Below are positions 1-6,845 of a stretch of 14,855 bases of DNA, piece by piece (positions within the stretch are counted from its first letter, which is position 1; each line of letters opens with the position of its first letter). The stretch lies in contig JBQTHP010000129.1 of assembly GCA_052389755.1 (NCBI GenBank), positions 1 through 14,855 on the forward strand, written 5' to 3'. A program made the translations under genes and the position numbers. This DNA comes from JBQTHP01 sp052389755. Lineage in GTDB: Bacteria > Pseudomonadota > Gammaproteobacteria > Steroidobacterales > Steroidobacteraceae. Under the pieces are notes generated by a model, which saw only the letters and a list, made by a program, of their open reading frames with translations, searched no databases and was not told the DNA's origin.

Positions 1-851
1 GTGCCCGGGGGGTCGAAAGCGACGTTCGGTGCGCGGCGTACACGGCGCTGGCCCGGGTTGTAGATCCACGCGCGCCGATTCTCTTTCGATTGATCGAGCG
101 TCTCGTGCACCAGCAGGATCTCGCCGGCGAGTCGCGCCGGAGCCACCGTCTCCTGAATGAAATAGATGATGACGTTGTCGAGCTTCTCGGGCGTCATGCC
201 GGGCTGCGCATACTGGAAGAGGAACTCGTCCTTGAACTCCACCATCGTGTAGCTGCCGCCCGCGGTGACGGGAGCCTGCCCGAACCTGCGGGCCGCCGAG
301 TCGGCGCGATAACGCAGGACGTGGTTCCAGAAGAGCTCGACGCCGTCCTTCGGAATCGGGAACGGAATTCCGATGGTGGCATTCAGCACGCCGTTGCCGC
401 CCGGCGCGAGCTGTGCGGTCGTCGCGATGCGTTTCGTCGCCACGTAGATGCGCTGCGGGAAGGCGGCGCTGCGATGCGTCGGGTACACGTTCATCTTGTA
501 CGTGCCCTTGTACGTTTGCAGCAGCTTCTTGTGTCCCTCGGTGAGCTTTGCCGCGTACTGATTCATGTTCGCGGGCGTGATCGTGAAGAGCGGTTTGTCG
601 CTCGCGTAGGGATCGGGGTGGTGTCCGCCGGGACGGAAGTTCGCGGCCCCCGCCTGCGCCGGCGACGTGAGACCGCCGTCCCACGCGGGAATCGTGCCGT
701 CCTCATTGCCGGCTTTCTCCGCGCCGACGGGCGTCAGATCGTTACCGAGCCGCGCGGCTTCCTGCTGGCTCACCGCCGCCCACGACGGCGCCGCCGCGAG
801 CAGCGCAATCACGGCGAGCGGCAGCGTGTTCCGAAGAGCGTCTCTCGACAT
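1..851 (-). CDS. DUF1329 family protein, 3' part cut off by window edge
   Basis: This open frame starts with ATG at 851 and stays open for 283 codons to the window edge, so the C-terminal part is missing (family members are usually around 450 residues). It begins with a signal peptide: a short polar start, then a hydrophobic run LPLAVIALLAAAP ending in SWA, with cleavage likely after Ala25. The mature part carries typical DUF1329 (PF07044) features: LGNDLTPVGAEKAGN near the start, then GTIPAWDGGLT, and GQRRVRRAPNVAFDPPG at the edge. The family has a LolA/LolB-like fold and is thought to act in the periplasm or at the outer membrane; its substrate is not established. It lies 27 bp downstream of a DUF1302 gene, the usual partner, so the two are almost certainly co-transcribed. 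The start is fixed by a good AAGGAG site. Family assignment is firm; the biological role is not known. Confidence 0.93.
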   Translation of the reverse strand, partial: MSRDALRNTLPLAVIALLAAAPSWAAVSQQEAARLGNDLTPVGAEKAGNEDGTIPAWDGGLTSPAQAGAANFRPGGHHPDPYASDKPLFTITPANMNQYAAKLTEGHKKLLQTYKGTYKMNVYPTHRSAAFPQRIYVATKRIATTAQLAPGGNGVLNATIGIPFPIPKDGVELFWNHVLRYRADSAARRFGQAPVTAGGSYTMVEFKDEFLFQYAQPGMTPEKLDNVIIYFIQETVAPARLAGEILLVHETLDQSKENRRAWIYNPGQRRVRRAPNVAFDPPG

Positions 852-856
852 GTTCG

Positions 857-862
857 CTCCTT
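857..862 (-). promoter_or_regulatory. Ribosome binding site of the DUF1329 gene
   Basis: AAGGAG on the minus strand, five bases before the ATG at 851. It lies in the 27-bp gap after the DUF1302 stop codon, so the downstream gene can be translated from a shared mRNA. Confidence 0.8.
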
Positions 863-878
863 AACCGATCCGAGTGTG

Positions 879-3002
879 CTAGAACGAAAACTTCACGGCC
901 GCGGCGATGAAGTCGCGATCGTTGACGTCGTTGTAGCGATCCGCGCCGCCGAACCTGGTCCAGGCGACGTCCAGTTCATACGTCGCCCGCAGATTGGCCG
1001 CAACGCCGAGGGTCAGGCCGTAGCGGCCTTCGACGAAACTGCCGCCGGGTCCCGGCGTCGTGCCATCGACATCGTGCTGCCACGAGAAGCGCGGCACGAT
1101 GTTCCACGCCCCGATGAGCCCGGGGTACTCGAAGCGCCCCGCGAACCGATAGCCCCAGGACGTCGCGTCGGCGAAGCGATTGGCGGGCTCGAGTAGATTG
1201 AGCGCCGCGCACGCGGCCGCCGGCAGCTCCGGGCAGTGTCGCGGCGCGAGCTCGGGGTTGCCACTCACCGAGGTGCCGGGACCGTTGTAGCGCAGGCCCC
1301 GGCCATTCGGACCGCCCGCGGCCTTGTCCGGCAGATTCTCGATGTGCGTGACGGCGCCCTCGAGCACCACGACCATCTGCGCGGCGCCGAGCACGTTCGC
1401 GAACGTCTTGGTCGCGGTGGACTGGAACTGCCACGTGTCGTGCACGCCCCAGCCCGGGACCTCCTGATTGATGACGAAGCCGCCGAGCTGGCCGCAGCGC
1501 GTGAGCGTCGCGTTGGCACCGGCCACACACGTCGCCGGCATCGGGACGCCCTGTGCGGCGCGCGCCGCCGCCTCGAACGGCGTGAGGGCCGCGAAGAGCA
1601 GCTCGACGTCGTCGAACTGCAGCGGTTGATCCATGCGATACGTCAGCTCGCCCTGAAGCGCGATGCCCGTCTTCTGCAGCTGGGTGTTGAACGAGAGCCC
1701 GATGAGCTGGATGTCTTCGGGGAATTCCGTGAAGTAGCCCGCCGACTTCGCATACTCGTGCGCGCCGAGGTTGGCCGCCTGCGCCGCGACGTCGCCGCGC
1801 GCGAGCGAGGTGTTGGCGCCGATCGTCGCGTACTCCTGCGCCAGCGCCGGTGAAAGGTTTCCGCCGTTCTGCTGCGACCGTGCGACGGCGGTTGCCGCCG
1901 CGACGCCGACCGCCGCATTGAACGGAAGGCCAGCCGCGAGTCCCTGCGCGGCCGCGGCCACTGCGGTGAGCGCGCCGACCGCGTTGCCGATGCCCGCCTG
2001 AGTCCCCGTGCGGCCCGAGATCAGGGGCAGACGGCTGTGATAGTTGAGGTAATAAAGGCCGAATTCCGTGCCGTTATTGAAGTTCGGAAGATACAGCTTG
2101 ACGTTGACGCCGTACTGGCCTTCATCGTCGGGCTCGCGGTTCGGAAGCCGGCGAACGTTCTGGAAATCGGTGATGAGCGTACCGCCGAGCGGGCGGAAAT
2201 CGACGCCCTGGTCGGAGAAGCCGCCGAATCCGAGCACCACGCGGTCGCCGCCGATGGCGGCGAAATCGTTGGTGCTGAAGAACGAGCCGGCCGGCTCCGG
2301 GATGGTCTCGTTCCAGTCCGCGATGTAGAGAAGCTGGGTGCTCCACATGTCGCTCAGCTGCAGGGAGAAGAGCGCCAGCTCCTGCGGCAGGAACGCCTCT
2401 TTCAGCTCCGAGCCCGGCACGCGCAGCGCGGCAACGTCGAAATGATTCACGACGTTGATGCCGCCCTGGATGAAGGTGCTCTCGCCCCAGCTCACCACCT
2501 GCCGGCCGAGGCGCAACTCCGCCGGCATCGAGCCCAGGTCGAACTTCGCGTACGCGAAGGCATCGAGGAGCCGCGTGTAGCTGCCGACGATGTCCTCTGC
2601 GCGGTCGTTGAGCGGCGTGCGGTCGGTATTTCCGTCCTCGACGTCCTGATCGTAGAGCCCGGAGCCGCGCACGAACGCCCCGACGTTCTTGTAAGTGAGC
2701 GACAGCTCGCTCACCGCCTTGAAGGCGCTGCTGAACTTGTCGGTGTCGTAGTTGAGGTTGCCGTCGTCGATGTTCGGCGAGCGTCCGCAACCACCGTTCG
2801 CGAGCGCGATCAGGTCGCAGTCGCGCCTCTCGATGCGCCACGCCTGCCCGAACGACAGCGTCGTATCCCAGCTGCCCGAGAACGTACCCGCGTCGTTCTG
2901 GAAATCGACCGCGTGTGCTCCGGTGGCCAGCAAGGTCCCGAGAGAGGCCATGACCGCCGCCGTCGTGCAGCGCTGGACGCGCTCGATGTAAAGCTTCCCC
3001 AT
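879..3002 (-). CDS. DUF1302 family outer membrane protein
   Basis: This encodes 707 residues from ATG at 3002. It has a cleavable signal peptide: basic start, hydrophobic core around VMASLGTLLATG, likely cut after AHA at residue 31. The mature protein opens with VDFQNDAGTFSGSWDTTLSF, the characteristic DUF1302 (PF06980) start. Alternating beta-strand-like sequence follows, with family motifs such as RLGRQVVSWGESTFIQGG, and a terminal KFSF with the C-terminal Phe expected for an outer-membrane beta-barrel. An Ala-rich segment at roughly residues 330-390 looks like a loop insertion. The partner DUF1329 gene follows 27 bp downstream. In other genomes this pair often lies beside RND/MMPL transporters and is linked to hydrophobic substrates such as steroids, but nothing here shows the substrate. 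The frame stays open far upstream, but that part is antisense-type shadow over plsB; the signal peptide sets the start. Confidence 0.92.
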   Translation of the reverse strand: MGKLYIERVQRCTTAAVMASLGTLLATGAHAVDFQNDAGTFSGSWDTTLSFGQAWRIERRDCDLIALANGGCGRSPNIDDGNLNYDTDKFSSAFKAVSELSLTYKNVGAFVRGSGLYDQDVEDGNTDRTPLNDRAEDIVGSYTRLLDAFAYAKFDLGSMPAELRLGRQVVSWGESTFIQGGINVVNHFDVAALRVPGSELKEAFLPQELALFSLQLSDMWSTQLLYIADWNETIPEPAGSFFSTNDFAAIGGDRVVLGFGGFSDQGVDFRPLGGTLITDFQNVRRLPNREPDDEGQYGVNVKLYLPNFNNGTEFGLYYLNYHSRLPLISGRTGTQAGIGNAVGALTAVAAAAQGLAAGLPFNAAVGVAAATAVARSQQNGGNLSPALAQEYATIGANTSLARGDVAAQAANLGAHEYAKSAGYFTEFPEDIQLIGLSFNTQLQKTGIALQGELTYRMDQPLQFDDVELLFAALTPFEAAARAAQGVPMPATCVAGANATLTRCGQLGGFVINQEVPGWGVHDTWQFQSTATKTFANVLGAAQMVVVLEGAVTHIENLPDKAAGGPNGRGLRYNGPGTSVSGNPELAPRHCPELPAAACAALNLLEPANRFADATSWGYRFAGRFEYPGLIGAWNIVPRFSWQHDVDGTTPGPGGSFVEGRYGLTLGVAANLRATYELDVAWTRFGGADRYNDVNDRDFIAAAVKFSF

Positions 3003-3069
3003 GTAAGTCCCCACCGTGTCGGACGAGGTTCTTGTTGAACGCGTGAAGCGCGACTCGCCGTTTGTCCGA

Positions 3070-3075
3070 AGTATA
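3070..3075 (-). promoter_or_regulatory. Possible -10 box for the DUF1302-DUF1329 operon
   Basis: Minus-strand TATACT, 67 bases before the DUF1302 start. No convincing -35 hexamer lies 16-18 bases upstream; that space is taken by the start of a heptamer repeat array. The call rests on the -10 match and its location alone. Confidence 0.4.
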
Positions 3076-3095
3076 GCCGGAAGATCGGCTACCGG

Positions 3096-3197
3096 CTTCC
3101 GTCTTCCGCCTTCCGGCCGGAGGAAGAAAAGAACCGGCGGAGTGCTCTTCACTCTTATCCGGCCGGTAGACGGAGGTCGGAAGGCGGAAGTCGGAAG
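3096..3197. repeat. Inverted pair of heptamer arrays (CTTCCGN x3)
   Basis: Between the plsB stop and the DUF1302 start, 3096-3117 reads as three units of CTTCCGN and 3176-3197 reads as the reverse complement of the same array. The 22-bp arms match at 20 positions. Inside are two further copies of CCGGCCGG (3113-3120 and 3159-3166) that can also pair. The structure could act as a terminator for plsB or as part of the promoter region of the DUF1302 operon; no T-tract follows on the minus strand, so a simple intrinsic terminator is not supported. Confidence 0.8.
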
Positions 3198-3214
3198 TGG
3201 CGGCGTCTGCCGCC

Positions 3215-5644
3215 TCACGCATGGGTGACTTGCAGGATGCTGTGGCGAATCTGCTCCGACAGCACCAGCTGCGCATCGGCGGCCACACGCATGAGCACCT
3301 CGTCGAACTCGATCGTGCCCGCCTTCGAGACGCGCACGACGCCGCGCTCGCGCAGGAGGTCGATGAAATTCTCGAACAGGGTACGGTCGAAGAACTCGGG
3401 CGAGTTGAAGCCGTAGAGCAGTGTCATGCGCTGCGCCGTGAGATGACAGCGCTCTTCGAGCGTCTTCTGGGTCATCTGGCCGCTGCCCGCTCGCAGGAGG
3501 AGCGCGATCGCGAGGTAGTAGCGCTCGATCGTCTGGATCGTGGCCTGCGCGAGCAGCGACAGCTGCATCGCTTGCGGCGAGTCCGGCGGCGGGCGTCGCC
3601 ATGCCGTGCCGCCTGCTGCGGAAGCGATGAGCCCGTGCGCCTCGAGCACGGCGAGTACGTCGTTCACGACCGCGGGGAGCTCGTCCTCGCGCCATCGCAG
3701 GAAGAGCTCGGACGCGATGTACGGATAGATGCGCCATGCGAGCCGGTGGATGTCCTCGGTACGCATGATGGAGTTGCTCTCGAACCCGCACGCGACGAGC
3801 GACGGCATCGCGAACAGGTGCAGAACGTTGTTGCGATAGTAGGTGGCGAGGACGGCCGCCTCGTCGCTCATCTGGACCACGCTGCCGAGCGGCTGCTCCT
3901 CGCGCGTCACGACCTTCATTTCCGCGCCGTACGCCACGATCTCGGCGCTCGAGAGCTCCGTCACGGTGACGCGATCGCTGTACGGGCAGCCTTTGAGGAT
4001 CGCGAGATACAGGTCGAGCTGGCGGTGCAGGTCCGACTCCACCAGCACCTGCCGTGGAGTCGCGAGCAGAGTAACCGCGAGCAGATTGATGGGCGTGACG
4101 GTCGCGGCGCCGTTGATGTGGCGCATGATCGTCGCGGCGAGCTCGTCCACGGCGGCGTTCACCCACGGCAGGCGCGTATCGTCGCCGCCGAGGCGGTCCC
4201 GCCAGTCCGGATCGAAGCGCGCGAGCACGTCCTCGAGCCTGATCGGCTCGCCCAGATTCACGTGCACGCGCCCGAACCGTTCGCGCAGCTTCGGCAGCGT
4301 GCGCAGGAGCGTGAGCACGCTCTCCTTTTCCTTCGGCTTGCCCGAGAGCTCACCGAGATAAGTGGAGGCTTCCACGATGCGTTCATACCCGAAGTACACA
4401 GGCAGGAATACGATCGGCCGTGCCGGAGCGCGCAGGAAGCTCCGCACGGTCATGGACAGCATCCCGGTCTTCGGCCGCAGCAGGCGGCCGGTGCGGCTGC
4501 GCCCGCCCTCGATGAAGTACTCGATCGAATGGCCGCGCGCCATGATCGCCGAGAGATAGCTCATGAACACTACGGTGTAGAGCGCGCTGCCGCGGAATGA
4601 GCGGCGGATGAAGAACGCGCCGCCCATGCGCAGGAACCGTCCGAGCACCGGCATGTTGAGATTCACGCCCGCCGCGATGTGCGGGATCGCATACCCGTGC
4701 CGGAAGATCGCGTAAGACAGCAGCAGGTAGTCCATGTGGCTGCGGTGGCACGGCGCATAGACGATCTCGTTGCCTTCGGCCGTGTCTTCCAGCGTCTTCG
4801 TGTGGGCAAAAGTCACGCCGTCGTAGAGACGATTCCAGACACGCGTGAGCAGCGCTTCCATGAAACGCACGAAGGCATGGTTGTAGTTCGCCGCGATCTC
4901 CTCGGCGAGACTCCACGCCTGCAGGATTCCTTCCCTGCGCGTGAGATTCTTTTCGCGGATTTCCTGCGCCACCGCGGCGCGCACCGCGCGGCTACGCAGG
5001 ACTTGCGCCAGCATCGTGCGACGGTGCGACAGATCCGGCCCGATGCGGGCCGCACGCTGCCGCAGGAACAACTGGCGGAGCGCACGCGCGACTCGCCGGC
5101 TCTGTACCGCGGGCGCGGCGTCCTCGCCCATCAGGCCGCGAAGCGAAACGGGCGCATCGATCTCGACGATCGTGCCGCGGCCGTTGAAGAGCACGGTGAG
5201 GAGCTTGCGCAGCCGGCTCGTGAACGCCCAGTCCTCGACGAGCAGCAGGCGAAACCACGAGCGCTCCTTCTGTGGCGCCCGCCCCCAGTACACCGCGATG
5301 GGCACGAGATCGATGTCGAGGCCGGGATTGCGACGCAGCGTGGCGATCATCTGCACGAGCTCGGCCGGCGGGCGGCGATCGAGCCGTTCGTCCCAGAGTC
5401 CCAGCGGCCGCATGAGATGGAACGAGGAGCGCAGCTCGCGTGCTGCGGGCATGAGGCGTTTGCTGGTGCGCGGCAGCTTCATCCGCACGCACACGTTTTC
5501 CCACACCGCAAGATCCGTGGCGCTGCGCCGCTCGAGCACGTAGCAGAGGGGACTCGCGCTTTCGCGCAGTCTCGCGGCAGCGTCGTCGGGACGAACCGTG
5601 ACCCGCACCCACAACGCAAGGATCCGGCGCAGCAACCACTTCAT
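3215..5644 (-). CDS. plsB: Glycerol-3-phosphate 1-O-acyltransferase PlsB
   Basis: PlsB moves an acyl chain from acyl-ACP or acyl-CoA to position 1 of sn-glycerol-3-phosphate, the first step of phospholipid synthesis, at the inner membrane. The 809-residue product has the length of E. coli PlsB. All acyltransferase blocks are visible: block I CHRSHMDYLLLSY with the catalytic H-X4-D pair at His300 and Asp305, block II GGAFFIRRSFRG, block III FIEGGRSRTGR (from about residue 377), and block IV PIVFLPVYFGYER (about 411-423). The start MKWLLRRILALWVR matches the family N-terminus; no strong ribosome binding site precedes it. The gene stands alone: it is divergent from a decayed dehydrogenase and is separated by 212 bp from the DUF1302 operon. 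A perfect palindrome lies three bases upstream of its start codon and probably overlaps its control region. The function is certain by motif content. Confidence 0.97.
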   Translation of the reverse strand: MKWLLRRILALWVRVTVRPDDAAARLRESASPLCYVLERRSATDLAVWENVCVRMKLPRTSKRLMPAARELRSSFHLMRPLGLWDERLDRRPPAELVQMIATLRRNPGLDIDLVPIAVYWGRAPQKERSWFRLLLVEDWAFTSRLRKLLTVLFNGRGTIVEIDAPVSLRGLMGEDAAPAVQSRRVARALRQLFLRQRAARIGPDLSHRRTMLAQVLRSRAVRAAVAQEIREKNLTRREGILQAWSLAEEIAANYNHAFVRFMEALLTRVWNRLYDGVTFAHTKTLEDTAEGNEIVYAPCHRSHMDYLLLSYAIFRHGYAIPHIAAGVNLNMPVLGRFLRMGGAFFIRRSFRGSALYTVVFMSYLSAIMARGHSIEYFIEGGRSRTGRLLRPKTGMLSMTVRSFLRAPARPIVFLPVYFGYERIVEASTYLGELSGKPKEKESVLTLLRTLPKLRERFGRVHVNLGEPIRLEDVLARFDPDWRDRLGGDDTRLPWVNAAVDELAATIMRHINGAATVTPINLLAVTLLATPRQVLVESDLHRQLDLYLAILKGCPYSDRVTVTELSSAEIVAYGAEMKVVTREEQPLGSVVQMSDEAAVLATYYRNNVLHLFAMPSLVACGFESNSIMRTEDIHRLAWRIYPYIASELFLRWREDELPAVVNDVLAVLEAHGLIASAAGGTAWRRPPPDSPQAMQLSLLAQATIQTIERYYLAIALLLRAGSGQMTQKTLEERCHLTAQRMTLLYGFNSPEFFDRTLFENFIDLLRERGVVRVSKAGTIEFDEVLMRVAADAQLVLSEQIRHSILQVTHA

Positions 5645-5647
5645 GCG

Positions 5648-5688
5648 GCCTACAGCTTACAGCCTGATGTCGGCTGTAAGCTGTAGGC
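5648..5688. repeat. Perfect 17-bp inverted repeat built of heptamers
   Basis: The left arm 5648-5664 (GCCTACAGCTTACAGCC) and right arm 5672-5688 are exact reverse complements around a 7-base loop. The right arm itself reads as tandem RGCTGTA heptamers. It fills nearly all of the 45-bp gap between the plsB start (5644) and the GTG of the dehydrogenase remnant (5690), leaving three bases on one side and one on the other. Confidence 0.9.
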
Positions 5689-5689
5689 T

Positions 5690-6063
5690 GTGAGCTTCTC
5701 TTCCGAGACCGTCGTCATCACCGGCGCGTCCGAAGGCATCGGCCGCGCGCTCGCGCTCGAACTCGCGGCCGAGCGTCCGCGCCTCGTGCTCGCCGCACGC
5801 AGCGCCGACCGCCTCGCGGCGACGGCCGTGGAATGTCGCGCGCGCGGCGCGGAGGTTCTCGAAGTGCCGACCGATGTGTCGGAACGCGCGCAGTGCGAGG
5901 AGCCGCTTCGATGCGATCACCGATCCGGCCGTGTTCGAACGCCTGATCGCGTCAGCGGCTCCTGATCACCTCGGCGCGGGGGAGATTCGGGCGCGTCCTG
6001 AAGCTGATCGCGCCGTCGGTCATCGACCGCATCGCCGCCAGGGCGATTCGCAATCGGCGCTGA
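5690..6063 (+). pseudogene. Short-chain dehydrogenase/reductase remnant with internal deletions
   Basis: Three collinear pieces of one SDR protein are recognisable, each in a different frame. Piece 1 (5690-5902, GTG start) has the NAD(P)-binding TGASEGIG motif at residues 11-18 and continues to DVSERAQCEE. Piece 2 (5904-5951) reads RFDAITDPAVFERLIA, the segment that in intact relatives follows the NNAG motif. Piece 3 (5956-6063) reads LLITSARGRFGRVLKLIAPS and on to ARAIRNRR and a TGA, a typical C-terminus of this SDR subgroup. The parts that should hold NNAG, the catalytic Ser and YxxxK are absent, so no active enzyme can be made. Intact relatives are about 260-270 residues; only about 124 codons remain. 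The gene is divergent from plsB, and a composite repeat starts directly after its stop codon. Confidence 0.85.
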
Positions 6064-6205
6064 GAAGAGCGAAGCCGCGTGCGCGACCGACGCGCGTTGA
6101 GGGCCGTACGCGATTGCTGGTCGTGTGTATCCCTGACGGGATATCCCCTCGGGGGGGCCGGCTCTTTTTAAGCCCGATACGCGCGTGCGGCCCGCGCTCG
6201 GCACC
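6064..6205 (+). repeat. Composite repeat copy 1
   Basis: This begins with GAAGAGCGAAG at the base after the SDR stop, continues with the shared core CGCGTTGAGGGCC and a CGCGAT block, then a small stem-loop (6128-6143), a CCCTCGGG...GGCCGGC block, and ends with GCGGCCCGCGCTCGGCACC. The same blocks in the same order occur at 14395-14564. The first 61 bases match the inverted copy at 6783-6843 at 52 positions. Confidence 0.8.
6128..6143 (+). other. Small stem-loop with TGAC loop inside repeat copy 1
   Basis: TATCCC-TGAC-GGGATA forms a six-pair stem. The matching site in the copy at 14453-14468 reads AAGCCC-TGAC-GGGCTT. Two of the three differing arm positions change together on both sides, keeping the pairing. 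Confidence 0.6.
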
Positions 6206-6265
6206 CGCCCTGATGCGATCGCGCACCGCCCTCAACACGCATCGGTCGCACGAGCGTCCACGCTC
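6187..6265 (-). repeat. Composite repeat copy 2 (inverted)
   Basis: Read on the minus strand it has the head GAGCGTGGACGC, the core GCGTGTTGAGGGC, the CGCGATCGCATCAGGGCGGG block and the GTGCCGAGCGCGGG end. Its 60-bp stretch from the TGCGACC block onward matches copy 3 (from 6464) at 52 positions. It shares its distal end with copy 1, so the two copies overlap tail to tail. Confidence 0.8.
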
Positions 6266-6441
6266 GACTCAGCGCTCGTGTCTTCGGCCGTCAGCCGTTC
6301 GAGCCGTTCGCTCGCGTTGTCGAGCCAGAAGGCTCGATGCTCGTCATGCCCCGAAGCAGTCCGAGCAGCCAATTCTCGCAGACCGGCGGCGTAGCCCTTC
6401 TCGATGACCTCCGACTGCTGACGGTCGAACGCGACGAAGCG
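6232..6441 (-). pseudogene. C-terminal remnant of an unidentified protein
   Basis: On the minus strand, 69 codons read RFVAFDRQQSEVIEKGYAAG and on through ELAARTASG and RAFWLDNASERLERL to a TGA at 6232-6234. The first part has helix-like composition and mostly G/C third bases, as in real genes of this window, and is unlike the low-complexity shadows nearby. It has no start of its own: upstream it runs straight into repeat copy 3, and its last dozen codons are repeat copy 2. This looks like the tail of a gene whose front was removed. A patatin-type lipase tail was considered but cannot be shown. It may still be a chance frame. Confidence 0.35.
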
Positions 6442-6448
6442 GCGAGAC

Positions 6449-6520
6449 GTGCGCAGACGTCGTGCGACTGGCGCGCGTTGAAGGCCCTGCGCGATCGCAT
6501 CAGGGCGGGTGCCGAGCGCG
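6449..6520 (+). repeat. Composite repeat copy 3
   Basis: Head GTGCGCAGACG, then GTGCGACTGGCGCGCGTTGA, the AAGGCCCTGCGCGATCGCAT block and the CAGGGCGGGTGCCGAGCGCG end. It is the inverted partner of copy 2, about 180 bp away, and runs directly into hairpin 1. Confidence 0.8.
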
Positions 6521-6522
6521 GA

Positions 6523-6611
6523 CGAGGAGCCGCCGTGCAGGCAAGCCCGAATTGATTCGCTCCACGATATTCGCTCGGTCAGTTCGGGCTTGCCCGCATG
6601 GCGGCTCCGCG
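6523..6611. repeat. Hairpin 1: 29-bp imperfect inverted repeat
   Basis: Arms 6523-6551 and 6583-6611 pair at 26 of 29 positions; the inner 11 (GCAAGCCCGAA / TTCGGGCTTGC) are perfect. The loop (6552-6582) holds two direct copies of ATTCGCTC separated by CACGAT (6555-6576). Confidence 0.85.
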
Positions 6612-6663
6612 TCGCGGCACGTCCATCGCCGTGCGGAAAGGAAGCGGATGCGGCGCGGCCCGG
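6575..6663 (+). repeat. Repeat module shared with 14662-14750
   Basis: This 89-bp block lines up without gaps to 14662-14750 at 82 of 89 positions. It contains TTCGGGCTTGCCCGCATGGC and GTGCGGAAAGGAAGCGGA. It covers the right arm of hairpin 1 and reaches into the left arm of hairpin 2. Confidence 0.85.
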
Positions 6664-6739
6664 CTTGCTCGATGGCGTTTTCACCGAGCGAATATCGTGG
6701 AGCGAATGAAAACGCCATCGAGCAAACCGGGCCGCCCCG
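6651..6739. repeat. Hairpin 2: 33-bp inverted repeat
   Basis: Arms 6651-6683 and 6707-6739 pair at 31 of 33 positions, with an uninterrupted 19-bp inner stretch (TTGCTCGATGGCGTTTTCA). The 23-base loop is the exact reverse complement of the core of the loop of hairpin 1. The hairpin lies between the SDR remnant and the hydrolase gene, which converge, so it could also end transcription from either side. Confidence 0.88.
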
Positions 6740-6782
6740 TTTTCGCTTAGGTTCAACGAGAGTAACGGATTACAACCGCGCG

Positions 6783-6843
6783 ACGACCAGCGATCGCGCA
6801 GGGCCTTCAACGCACGGCGGTCGCCCAGGCGTCTTCGCTCTTC
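6783..6843 (-). repeat. Composite repeat copy 4 (inverted)
   Basis: Read on the minus strand it starts GAAGAGCGAAGACGC two bases after the hydrolase stop codon and continues through GTGCGTTGAAGGCCCTGCGC to GCTGGTCGT. It matches the first 61 bases of copy 1 at 52 positions. Copies 1 and 4 are therefore inverted ends of the whole 6064-6843 region. Confidence 0.82.
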
Positions 6844-6845
6844 TT

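Noticed and set aside
3096..3197. Intrinsic terminator of plsB
   Set aside because: The stem is long and heptamer-based, and no run of T follows it on the minus strand.
3003..4166. Long upstream extension of the DUF1302 reading frame
   Set aside because: It lies over plsB in another frame, is Arg/Ala-rich without domain signature, and a clear signal peptide begins at 3002.
2037..5686. Long plus-strand open frames at 2037-3038, 3197-4600 and 4679-5686
   Set aside because: They are antisense to DUF1302 and plsB, and their composition mirrors high-GC codon positions; no family motifs.
6064..6845. CRISPR array or insertion sequence in the repeat region
   Set aside because: Repeats are not evenly spaced direct repeats with unique spacers, and no transposase frame is present.
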